DNA from: Lelliottia jeotgali
GTDB lineage: Bacteria > Pseudomonadota > Gammaproteobacteria > Enterobacterales > Enterobacteriaceae
Length of the DNA stretch: 64,000 bases
Reading direction: 5' to 3'
NCBI GenBank assembly: GCA_002271215.1
Contig: CP018628.1
Span: 2,790,001 to 2,854,000 of the forward strand
Shown: positions 1 through 7,282 of the stretch, piece after piece
Position numbering within the stretch: position 1 is the first letter of the stretch
Layout of the letters: every line of letters starts with the position of its first letter
Notes under the pieces: model-generated
Told to the model about the DNA's origin: nothing
What the model saw: the letters and a program-made list of their open reading frames with translations, nothing else
The model's database searches: none
Made by a program: the position numbers and the translations under genes

Positions 1-115
1 TATTTACTTTAAGCCAGTTCATTTAAATAGCATGAAAGAGACATTCAGAAAATAACTCCGGCAAATAACGTTATCCAGAATACGTAATCTTTCATTAATC
101 ATAACGGTGACTGAA

Positions 116-418
116 ATGAAAAAAGCAATATCCTCCGTATTATTGCTCTGCGTTATGGCGTTATGTTCAACATCTGTACTGGCTGCTGATGCCTGCGAAG
201 TGGTGTTATGTATGTATGGTAAAGCAACCGGAAATGGCGGTGGCAGTGAATGTCACTCCGCTGAACGGGTATTCTTTAATATCGTAAAAAAGAATAAACA
301 TGGTTTTCTTCCTGACCATACGGCCAATGCCAGACAATCATTTTTAAGTGAATGTGATTCGGCAGACCCGGCGGCTATCGGTCAAATCATCAGTAAATAT
401 GGCCGCGTTCGTGATTAA
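116..418 (+). CDS. TrbM/KikA-like conjugation-associated exported protein
   Basis: A 100-residue protein with a clear signal peptide (residues 1-23, likely cut after VLA). The mature part begins with closely spaced cysteines (C27, C32, C46) and has a later Cys near SECDS, a layout typical of the TrbM/KikA family found beside VirB-type type IV secretion genes. It is probably a periplasmic accessory of the mating apparatus. I chose ATG 116 over an in-frame GTG nine bases upstream because the hydrophobic signal then starts directly with MKK. It sits at the left edge, followed by the hairpin-rich oriT-like region and mobB, as expected at the end of a T4SS cluster. The family match is from recognition, not a search. 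Confidence 0.6.
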   Translation: MKKAISSVLLLCVMALCSTSVLAADACEVVLCMYGKATGNGGGSECHSAERVFFNIVKKNKHGFLPDHTANARQSFLSECDSADPAAIGQIISKYGRVRD

Positions 419-455
419 TACTGGCGAGACGGCACAGAGCATGACGGTTTTCAGG

Positions 456-512
456 TTTTTACGGCTTCTGTTTTTCGCGGATTAAGGAGCGAAGAAACAG
501 GGGCCGTAAAAA
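456..512. repeat. Imperfect long hairpin, first of a tandem pair
   Basis: Left arm 456-478 and right arm 489-512 pair over about 22 positions with a small mismatch/indel near the middle. The 10-base loop is GGATTAAGGA, flanked by CGC and GCG. The next hairpin (514-577) has nearly the same loop (GGGTTAAGGA) and the same CGC/GCG closure, so the two look like related units. Confidence 0.85.
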
Positions 513-513
513 T

Positions 514-577
514 GAGGCGCGGTGCCTGAATTATTTTCGCGGGTTAAGGAGCGAAAATAATTCAGGCACCGCGCCTC
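514..577. repeat. Perfect 27-bp inverted repeat with 10-base loop
   Basis: Arms 514-540 and 551-577 are exact reverse complements over 27 bases, separated by the loop GGGTTAAGGA (541-550). There is no following T-run, so it does not look like an intrinsic terminator. Position next to mobilisation genes suggests an oriT or single-strand structural role, which is inference. Confidence 0.9.
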
Positions 578-698
578 ACCTGCAAACAGCCGCGCCCACG
601 CGGATTTTGCAGGCCGGGGGGAGCCGGATAAATTTCGCCGCCCCAGCGAGCGAAAAGCTGTCGCCCACGACAGCGGTTTATCTGGGGGGCATAGCCCC

Positions 699-868
699 GC
701 ACACCGTCGCGGCTAAGTCTCCGGCCTGAAGCCGGTAGCGTGGCGCGACCACCCCCTTTAAAGGTCAGCTTCCCTTTTATTCCCGCTGCGAGGAACGAGC
801 AAAGGGAAGAAAAAGGCGAAAGCGACCGTCTTAAAGGGGGTGGTCGCGCGTAGCGTGCGACGGTGTGC
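699..868. repeat. Nested inverted repeats (three concentric arm pairs)
   Basis: Outer arms GCACACCGTCGC (699-710) and GCGACGGTGTGC (857-868), middle 19-bp arms 743-761 and 831-849, and inner arms CTTCCCTTT (769-777) and AAAGGGAAG (801-809) are all centred on roughly the same point. This can fold into one long interrupted hairpin or cruciform upstream of mobB. Confidence 0.85.
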
Positions 869-1117
869 CGCCTTTGACGTTGGGGGTTTTGGCGCGGCGT
901 CCAGCCGCGACATTACCCCCATGCGGAAGGCAATAAGGGCGTCCAGCCCGCATGTACTGGCGCACGCCGTTTCGTACCGGGAAGCATGCTTTCCGGCACA
1001 TGGCCGCACAGCGGTCACCTTCTTCGTCCCTTACGTTCGCCCCGCCTTTTCGCCCGACACCGTGGGGCGAATTGATGGGTCGATGTCATGGGACGAATCG
1101 CTGACGAAGGAGGCATC

Positions 1118-2977
1118 ATGATTTTAAATAAGCTTGCCGCTTCACTGTCACCGATAGTGAACGGGATGCTGGCGCTGCTCGCTTTTGTGCAACAGCAACA
1201 ACTGATACTGGCGTTATTAGCGGGGCTGACGATGCCGTTTTTTGCATCAATGAAAAGCGATGAACGGCAGAAAGCGCCGCTCTGGAAAAAGCTGATTATG
1301 GCTTTTTCCATGGTGTGTTTCCTCTCTGGCACACTGGCCCCGGTCGTTATCGGCTTTTTTCAGTGGCTGTATAAGACCAGACTCACCAGTGATAATACAG
1401 TACTGGCCTGGTCAGTACGGAGTGCTTTCACTGTAACCGGGATTATTTTTCATATTATGCTTCGCCGGATATTCACGCCGGAACTGGACAAAATAAAGAA
1501 ACGCCTTGTTAAAAAGACCACCCTTGAACGGGAATTGCGCACCGATGTCCGCACCGTAAAGTCCTTGTTGCCGGAAACACTGCATTATGATCCACTGGAT
1601 TATATCGACCTGAATAAAGGTATTTTTACTGGCATGGGCAGGGAGAACGAACCGATGTATCTCCCGTTAAAAGACTGGCAGAGACAACACGCGGATATTA
1701 TCGGCACCACCGGGGCCGGTAAAGGGGTTGCCGCTGGCATATTGCTTTATCAAAGCATTCTGGCCGGTGAAGGTGTCTTTGTTATGGACCCCAAGGATGA
1801 TGAATGGGCACCCCACCTTTACCGCAAAGCCTGCGAGGATGCAGGCAAGCCTTTTGCCTTAATTGACCTGCGGAAACAACAATACCAGTTAAACCTGATT
1901 GAAGATATCACGCCAGATGAACTGGAAGAACTGTTTGTTGCAGGGTTCAGCCTGGCGGAAAAAGGACAGGAATCGGACTTCTATCGTATTGATGACCGAA
2001 AAGCCGCGCGTATGGCCGCGCAATTTGTCAGTGATAACCCATCGGCAACTCTCCGTGATGTTTATAACGGTGACTACGTTCAGAGCATTGCCGAAAAAAT
2101 CAAAGCTTTTTTCGGTAAGATTGAAGAGCTGGCATTACTCAATGCGATTAATTCACCGGAAGGCTTTTCACTTAAACACATGTTTGATGAAGGCGGCTGT
2201 TGTTATGTTATCGGCTCCATGCGAAACAGCAAAATTATTACCGCCCAGCGCATGTTACTGGTTCGCCTGTACCAGTTAGCAGAAAGGCGCGACCGTGTAA
2301 CAGACGTACCGCGCCCGATTGCTATTTATCTTTCGGAACTGAAATACCATTTATCCAGATCAGCACTGGAGGGATTAGGTGCGGCGCGGGATAAAGGCGT
2401 ACATATTATTATGGATCACCAGTCCATTGCCGATTTAAAAGACTGCCCGGCAGATTTGAAAGGTGACGCCGTTGTCGGTGCGGTCGTTGAAAATGCCAAA
2501 TTCAAACTGGTTTACCGGGTTATGGACCCGGATACAGCGGAATGGGTGGCGAGAATGTCAGGCACGATTCTGGTGGATGACGAACTCCGTAAGGCTAAGA
2601 CGGATAATATGCTGACGGAAACCATCGACAGTGAGCGCACAATCCGCCAGGCCGAACGTTTCTTTATTGACAGCAATATGATCCTGAACCTGCCCGATTT
2701 TGTCAGCTTTATCTTTACGACAAAAACGCTACCTTCTGCTTCACTGATCTCGCCGATAAAGGTCAGAAAGCGTCAGCTAAAAATCTTTTCGGTTTCCCCT
2801 GATATTGCCGCAACGGCAGCCACGGTGAAGATAATGCTGGATTTTGGCGAGGATGATAAACCAGCCATGCCGGATGTGATGACAACGCACCCGACTCTTT
2901 TCTTCGACGAAATCGAAGTAAAGCCGGTAAAGCCGAAACCTGATGATGAAGAACACCTGTCCCCGCTGGATTTTTAA
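1118..2977 (+). CDS. mobB: Type IV coupling protein, MobB/TraD-like (CloDF13 type)
   Basis: A 619-residue membrane-anchored ATPase that would hand the relaxase-DNA complex to the mating channel. Hydrophobic segments at about residues 14-43, 57-85 and 96-115 form the membrane anchor. Walker A GTTGAGKG lies at 196-203, with a Walker-B-like strand GVFVMDPKDD shortly after, as in TrwB/TraD AAA+ domains. The C-terminus is acidic (DDEEHL). The start is ATG 1118, preceded by a strong GAAGGAGG, rather than the longer upstream ATG. The gene lies 9 bases before mobC, and the pair matches the MobB-MobC modules known from CloDF13 and ICEKp-type elements. The symbol is assigned on that resemblance. Confidence 0.8.
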   Translation: MILNKLAASLSPIVNGMLALLAFVQQQQLILALLAGLTMPFFASMKSDERQKAPLWKKLIMAFSMVCFLSGTLAPVVIGFFQWLYKTRLTSDNTVLAWSVRSAFTVTGIIFHIMLRRIFTPELDKIKKRLVKKTTLERELRTDVRTVKSLLPETLHYDPLDYIDLNKGIFTGMGRENEPMYLPLKDWQRQHADIIGTTGAGKGVAAGILLYQSILAGEGVFVMDPKDDEWAPHLYRKACEDAGKPFALIDLRKQQYQLNLIEDITPDELEELFVAGFSLAEKGQESDFYRIDDRKAARMAAQFVSDNPSATLRDVYNGDYVQSIAEKIKAFFGKIEELALLNAINSPEGFSLKHMFDEGGCCYVIGSMRNSKIITAQRMLLVRLYQLAERRDRVTDVPRPIAIYLSELKYHLSRSALEGLGAARDKGVHIIMDHQSIADLKDCPADLKGDAVVGAVVENAKFKLVYRVMDPDTAEWVARMSGTILVDDELRKAKTDNMLTETIDSERTIRQAERFFIDSNMILNLPDFVSFIFTTKTLPSASLISPIKVRKRQLKIFSVSPDIAATAATVKIMLDFGEDDKPAMPDVMTTHPTLFFDEIEVKPVKPKPDDEEHLSPLDF

Positions 2978-2986
2978 GGAGCGGTT

Positions 2987-3733
2987 ATGCTGATTTCGTC
3001 CTTTCACGAACGCCAGACGCGTAACCACGAAAAAATAAAACAACTGCTGAACTTCCTGAAAGAAGAAACCTACAGTGATTTTAAAACGCTGATGCAGTTA
3101 TTTGGTTTCCGGGATCATAAGTCGCTTTATTCGCTGCTGGCAAAAACGGAGCGAATGGGGTTAATCCAGAAGCATGTGCTTGAATCACGGACAATCAGGA
3201 TTTCATTATGGGGGATCACCAGCGACGGCCTGGCGGTGGTGTTAACCCCGGATGATAAAATCTTTCCTGCGCGGTTTGAACCATCAAAAATCACCGGCTG
3301 GACGCTGGAGCACCATCTTGATAATCAGGCCGCCAGGCTTATTCTGGAGAAGAAAGGCGCTTCGGGATGGATTAACGGCGACCGGACCACTTTTATCAGC
3401 CAGTATCAGGTGAAACATCGCCCGGACGGGTTACTGACCCTGCCTGACGGTAACGTTATTGCCATTGAAACCGAGCGCCGCCTGAAAACCCGAGCCCGTT
3501 ATCAGTCGATCATGGCAAGCCACCTGCTGGCACGTACCCGCAAGCACTGGATTTATGTTTTTTATGTCATGCCCGATCCGCAGAAGAAGCGTGCGCTTGA
3601 ACTGCTGTTTGACAGCATCAGGCATGTCATCATCAACCATCAGCAGGTCCCGCTGGAAGAACGCCACCGTCGGGTGTTTCGCATTTATACCTTTGATGAA
3701 CTGAAACACCTGTCATTAGGCAGCTATACGTAA
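2987..3733 (+). CDS. mobC: MobC-family relaxase (CloDF13 type)
   Basis: A 248-residue protein, close to the size of the CloDF13 MobC relaxase. Unlike HUH relaxases, that family combines an N-terminal winged helix with a restriction-endonuclease-like fold. Here residues 1-70 look like a helix-turn-helix (KTLMQLFGFRDHKSLYSLL). A PD-(D/E)xK-like motif follows in the middle: HRPDG, a strand, then IAIETERRLK. It would nick oriT and start transfer. An AAGGAG site precedes ATG 2987, and the gene follows mobB by 9 bases, so the two are probably co-transcribed. A strong terminator follows at 3764. MOBC membership is from recognition. Confidence 0.75.
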   Translation: MLISSFHERQTRNHEKIKQLLNFLKEETYSDFKTLMQLFGFRDHKSLYSLLAKTERMGLIQKHVLESRTIRISLWGITSDGLAVVLTPDDKIFPARFEPSKITGWTLEHHLDNQAARLILEKKGASGWINGDRTTFISQYQVKHRPDGLLTLPDGNVIAIETERRLKTRARYQSIMASHLLARTRKHWIYVFYVMPDPQKKRALELLFDSIRHVIINHQQVPLEERHRRVFRIYTFDELKHLSLGSYT

Positions 3734-3763
3734 GATTTTACTCAGGCCATCGTGATGGCCTCA

Positions 3764-3803
3764 CCGGCCTGGCGGCGATACCGCCAGGCCGGAATTTTTT
3801 TAT
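3764..3803 (+). terminator. Intrinsic terminator after mobC
   Basis: Perfect 12-bp stem, CCGGCCTGGCGG (3764-3775) and CCGCCAGGCCGG (3781-3792), with a 5-base loop followed by AATTTTTTT. A second small hairpin, GGCCAT/ATGGCC, lies just upstream (3745-3760). Confidence 0.9.
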
Positions 3804-3807
3804 TCCA

Positions 3808-3870
3808 CTGCGAGGCGCAGACTGTTCGGTACTCGCTGTGCTGCGTTCCGCCTCAGTCTGCGCCTCGCAG
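3808..3870. repeat. 17-bp perfect inverted repeat between mobC and ardC
   Basis: Arms 3808-3824 and 3854-3870 are exact reverse complements (CTGCGAGGCGCAGACTG). The 29-base spacer makes this longer than a normal terminator stem-loop. It lies between the convergent mobC and ardC-like genes, just beyond the mobC terminator. Confidence 0.85.
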
Positions 3871-3926
3871 CGTTGCCGGTTAAAAACCATGTAACCGCAT
3901 TCCCTTGCGGTTGTCTGATTTCGGTC

Positions 3927-4874
3927 TCAGAGTTTATCCATCAGGTAACGATGTGCTTTAGCGGCGGCGCTGGCCGCTTTGAAAATATAACGCTTGTCGT
4001 TTTTCAGCGCTTTCAGCCAGGAAGCAATATAGCTTTCATGTTGTACCTCTCCCTCAATTCCCAGATCCGCCATCAGAAAGGCACTTCCCAGCTCCGCCAC
4101 CAGTTCTTCCTCTGCATAATCTGCACTGCCAAACTTCCCTTTCATTTCACGGTTCAGGCGTTTTTTGCCACCACTCCAGTGAACCAGCTCATGCAGGCCG
4201 GTAGCGTAGAAATTCGCCGCATCTGAAAACAGATGGCGCTCCGGTAGCCAGACTTCATCTGTTGATGGGCTGAAAAAAGCATTTTGTCCTTTCTCGATGA
4301 TGTTTGCACCGCTCTTATTGAACAGATTTTCAGCCTGCGGTAACGGGGCAAATGTCGCTTCCGGGCTGACCGTTTCAGTTGTCAGGGGCAAACCGTCGAT
4401 TTGCTGAACGTTAAACACGGTGAAAGTTTTCAGCATCGGGATATAGTCAATTTCTCCGGCGTCGTTTTCCTTCTCCAGGGTGGTGTAGAAAATGGCTGTT
4501 GTGCCATGTTCACGTGTGCGAACCTGTCCACCTGCTGCCTGAGCCTGTTTGTAGGTCAACCAGCGTGAATCGCTGAAACCCTGTTTAGATGCGCTGCACC
4601 ACAACATCATGATATTCATCCCGCTGTAGGCTGCTCCGGTTGCGTAATTAGATGGCAGACCAGACATGCCCGATACGCGTTGCCACGGACAGGACCACGG
4701 TTTTACACCGCTTTCAAGTGCTGCAACGATGTTGTCGGTGACGGTCTGATAAATATCCGTTCTGGTTTTAGACAATTTCGTTTTTGAGGAGCCTGACGGG
4801 TCCAGCGGGGATACGCTGGTCGCCGCTGCGGTGTTAGGGGCGCTTGTCCGGGTGGTATGCAGGGAAATCGTCAT
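3927..4874 (-). CDS. ardC: ArdC-like antirestriction protein, ssDNA-binding plus zincin metallopeptidase domains
   Basis: A 315-residue protein. Residues ~38-160 resemble the N-terminal ssDNA-binding domain of ArdC/TraC primases (TDIYQTVTDNIVAALESG, then KPWSCPW and the GMNIMMLW region). The C-terminal half is a zincin-like metallopeptidase with HELVH at 228-232 and an acidic stretch (EEELVAE) that may hold the third ligand. ArdC proteins protect incoming conjugative DNA from restriction. ATG 4874 is chosen because GGAG lies 8 bases upstream and the longer upstream reading has no recognisable domain. It is transcribed convergently to mobBC, from a leader containing a 12-bp inverted repeat. 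Confidence 0.75.
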   Translation of the reverse strand: MTISLHTTRTSAPNTAAATSVSPLDPSGSSKTKLSKTRTDIYQTVTDNIVAALESGVKPWSCPWQRVSGMSGLPSNYATGAAYSGMNIMMLWCSASKQGFSDSRWLTYKQAQAAGGQVRTREHGTTAIFYTTLEKENDAGEIDYIPMLKTFTVFNVQQIDGLPLTTETVSPEATFAPLPQAENLFNKSGANIIEKGQNAFFSPSTDEVWLPERHLFSDAANFYATGLHELVHWSGGKKRLNREMKGKFGSADYAEEELVAELGSAFLMADLGIEGEVQHESYIASWLKALKNDKRYIFKAASAAAKAHRYLMDKL

Positions 4875-4945
4875 TGTTTTTTCTCCGTCAGTGTGTGATT
4901 TTCGTCTTCGTATCGCCTGACGGTTCGCTTTCCCGGCATCGTTCT

Positions 4946-4989
4946 GTCCTGCAAGGGCGCAGCATGCGTGCCATTTACCCTTGCAGGAC
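4946..4989. promoter_or_regulatory. 12-bp inverted repeat in the ardC leader
   Basis: Arms GTCCTGCAAGGG (4946-4957) and CCCTTGCAGGAC (4978-4989) are perfect reverse complements separated by 20 bases. They lie about 72 bases upstream of the ardC-like start. An operator for an element-encoded repressor or a leader RNA hairpin are both possible. Confidence 0.55.
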
Positions 4990-5531
4990 GGGTTGTGTTG
5001 GGAAACGATTAACCGGAAGCAGATATGGAGAACGGAAAGCACACGGGAGAAAAACTTGCCCCTATATAGCCGGGCTTAGCGCCCCTCAGTTGCAGCGGTG
5101 AAATGGGTTTGGGATTTTAGATATAGTATAAGCATGACTGGCAGAGATTAATATATTGTTCCTAAGGAGGAAATAATGAACTGTAGGTAATTATTTTTAC
5201 AACCAGCCTTTAAAAGGCATTCTAAAATGTGAAAATATTTTAGTTGATAGCAAATTCCCTTGAAATTCCAATTTTTCAGTTAGAATAATCAATTTAAAAC
5301 CACCGCTATAGTTATATGGTGTTATTATAAATTGACTCTGATCTTATAATTAATTGCATTACATTAAAAATAATTCCGTTCCGCATGAATGCGTGTGGCT
5401 TGAATCTTCGCTATATGCCACCTTCCCTTTGTATTTGCCTCACCGAGGCGACTCCACACTGCCGTTTAACTATCTAATAAACTAGGATTTTTGGTGGAAA
5501 ACTAATCTTCGCCATCATCACTTTTTAGAGC
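4990..5531. other. AT-rich intergenic region between ardC and rnlA
   Basis: No gene supported. A strong ribosome-binding site (CTAAGGAGG) precedes ATG 5176, but the frame stops after four codons (MNCR), which looks like the stub of a lost gene or a leader. Base composition shifts from GC-rich conjugation genes to AT-rich cargo in this stretch. Confidence 0.5.
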
Positions 5532-5560
5532 ATGACTTAATTTAAAAATGGTGTTATAAT
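5532..5560 (+). promoter_or_regulatory. Likely sigma-70 promoter of rnlAB
   Basis: A perfect -10 TATAAT (5555-5560) with a -35 ATGACT (5532-5537) at 17-base spacing, roughly 50 bases upstream of the rnlA start. Confidence 0.6.
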
Positions 5561-5608
5561 CTTCTGTTAAAAGATTACAAATAATTGAGAGAAAGGGGTG
5601 TGAAAATC

Positions 5609-6682
5609 GTGGTTGACTACAGAGATCTGAATCTTAACCGAGAAAACCTTGATCTCAATATCCAGAACTTTCTGGAATCTCACGGCTATCAGCTTGATGG
5701 AGATATACAAACATTTCCCAAAAGGAAAAGGGTGGTTTTTGGCTCTACTGGGTCGGAATTCTCAACTGTTGATTTTCACCTCAACCATACAGGTACAACT
5801 ACGATTCAGTGGAAATTAGGTAGAAATCAACCAGTTGGTGAAACACTTGCTTCATATTTAAGGGATACAATCGACCCAGCAGAATTTGAAAACGTCAATT
5901 ATTCATTGAAAGGAATAACTACAGAATCATTCGATCCTATATTAGAATGCGTTTTGGAGGCTGGTGATATTGAACTCAATCTCTTACGTGATGAGGACAA
6001 CTGTAAGCAGGTAACGCTGAAAAGTATTGCACATCAAGACCACTTAACTCTCACTCACCATCGACGGACAAGAGTTTTACAAATACAGGGTAAACCTTTG
6101 TCATGTTATCGTCGTGTTATTTTCATGCTTACAGATTTACTGGATCTCAAAGGATTAGAACAAGTCTTATATCGTAAAGATGACAGTAGCGCTGAGATAG
6201 TTAGAAAGGAGATGGCCGATGACTATATAAAAACGGCATTTCCTAGAAGCTATGAACTCTTACCTGAATCAGTAAAAAAGCTGCTAATCTCTAGCTGTTG
6301 TGTGAAATTAGCCTCACCACAGTTACCAGATTATTGCCTATTACTCTATCCGGACCTACGGGCTCTCGAAGGAGTGCTGAAAGAGCAGATGTGCATTTAC
6401 AATATGTCTGTTGAAGATGCAGAACATGGTTTTGGCGACTTTTTTGATATCAATCGTGGCTTATGTACTTTAAAACCTCAATACAGTGCAATGGTTAGAA
6501 ATGTAGGTATGCAGGATGCTTTGAATAACGGCTATACATTCTATAGGAAACATCGTCATACACTTTTCCATATGGAAGAGTTTGCAGATGGCAGTCGCAT
6601 GATAGATACCCTTGAAAAGGCAATAAGTTTATCTAAAAACACATATTCTGCGATCGATAGCTTATATACAGCGAGAATGTGA
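5609..6682 (+). CDS. rnlA: RnlA-type toxin (RNase LS)
   Basis: A 357-residue endoribonuclease toxin, the same length as E. coli K-12 RnlA. In K-12 it is released on T4 infection to degrade mRNA unless phage Dmd blocks it. Shared features include the start DYRDLNL, the central LQIQGKPLSCYR, the LPDYCLLLYPDLRALEGVLK segment, and a HEPN-type Rx4H motif at R316-H321 inside RHTLFHMEE, equivalent to the RHSLFHMET of K-12. I chose GTG 5609 because it gives the K-12-like N-terminus (MVDYRDLNL) and sits about 10 bases after AAAGGGG. Upstream TTG and GTG codons are in frame, so the start is not certain. It overlaps rnlB and has its own promoter. Confidence 0.9.
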   Translation: MVDYRDLNLNRENLDLNIQNFLESHGYQLDGDIQTFPKRKRVVFGSTGSEFSTVDFHLNHTGTTTIQWKLGRNQPVGETLASYLRDTIDPAEFENVNYSLKGITTESFDPILECVLEAGDIELNLLRDEDNCKQVTLKSIAHQDHLTLTHHRRTRVLQIQGKPLSCYRRVIFMLTDLLDLKGLEQVLYRKDDSSAEIVRKEMADDYIKTAFPRSYELLPESVKKLLISSCCVKLASPQLPDYCLLLYPDLRALEGVLKEQMCIYNMSVEDAEHGFGDFFDINRGLCTLKPQYSAMVRNVGMQDALNNGYTFYRKHRHTLFHMEEFADGSRMIDTLEKAISLSKNTYSAIDSLYTARM

Positions 6683-7026
6683 AAATTATGATTCAAAAAA
6701 TACGCATTATTGGTGAAATAGCTGTTATAACTGCCACAGCGGATTTTCACCCTTTGCGTCAATTAAAAGGTCTGGCAATTGAACTCGATCAACTTGGTTT
6801 TGAGGGTGTAGTGCTGTTTGACCTATTAGCTGTAAATGGCTTAGCAGAAAACCGCTTTGCATCTATGAAATTTACCAATAGAAAATTTGTTCGTTCCTCG
6901 TTCGTGCTAGAATCCAATGTAAATCCAAGTATCAAAAATGAACAGGATGCTTTTGCTAAACAAGATCAGACATTTCTACTTGGGAGCGTACTCTCATCCA
7001 CTGAGATTGAAAAGTTCACACACTAA
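6679..7026 (+). CDS. rnlB: RnlB-type antitoxin
   Basis: A 115-residue partner of RnlA. It shares with K-12 RnlB the central GVVLFDLLAVNG..NRF block and the C-terminal SSTEIEKF stretch (SPDDVRQ in K-12). RnlB binds RnlA and keeps it inactive. The GTG at 6679 overlaps the rnlA stop (GTGA). ATG 6688 would give 112 residues and is equally possible. Overlap with rnlA implies translational coupling, as expected for a type II pair. No frame damage is visible, so this toxin-antitoxin module looks functional, unlike its Druantia neighbour. Confidence 0.85.
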   Translation: MKIMIQKIRIIGEIAVITATADFHPLRQLKGLAIELDQLGFEGVVLFDLLAVNGLAENRFASMKFTNRKFVRSSFVLESNVNPSIKNEQDAFAKQDQTFLLGSVLSSTEIEKFTH

Positions 7027-7209
7027 TCCAGCCGTTTTTTCCTGATCACCTCGCATAGATTCTTCAATACTTACAAAAATAAAAAACATAACATTTTCAA
7101 TACAATAGAGAAACACAGATTATTAAATCTTTTATGTTAGACCGCTAATCAATGCCCCCACCAGAAGACCAATGCTAAAACTATGGAAGTAAGAAAATTT
7201 TTATGTCCA

Positions 7210-7238
7210 TTGTGATGAAAGTAACCTGCAAGTATTAT
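7210..7238 (+). promoter_or_regulatory. Possible sigma-70 promoter of the Druantia operon
   Basis: -35 TTGTGA (7210-7215), 17-base spacer, -10 TATTAT (7233-7238). It lies about 45 bases before the druA start, in the 256-base gap after rnlB, which otherwise holds nothing recognisable. Confidence 0.5.
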
Positions 7239-7282
7239 AAACTGTACATTAACTAACTGAATTAGAAGATTAAGGTAAGGCA

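Larger units (their letters stand above)
419..1117. other. Candidate oriT / hairpin-rich intergenic region
   Basis: About 700 bases without a convincing gene between the KikA-like gene and mobB. The stretch is unusually rich in inverted repeats: two consecutive long hairpins (456-512 and 514-577), a smaller GCTGTCG/CGACAGC hairpin (657-674) and a nested set of arms (699-868). In CloDF13-type mobilisation systems the transfer origin lies beside the mobB/mobC genes, so this is the best candidate for oriT in the window. The exact nic site cannot be picked by eye. Short ORFs seen on both strands here overlap the repeats and look non-coding. Confidence 0.5.

Noticed and set aside
758..1121. Overlapping short open frames on both strands upstream of mobB
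   Set aside because: They lie across the nested inverted repeats, mirror each other on the two strands, have no ribosome sites and match no family. They reflect GC-rich repeat structure, not genes.
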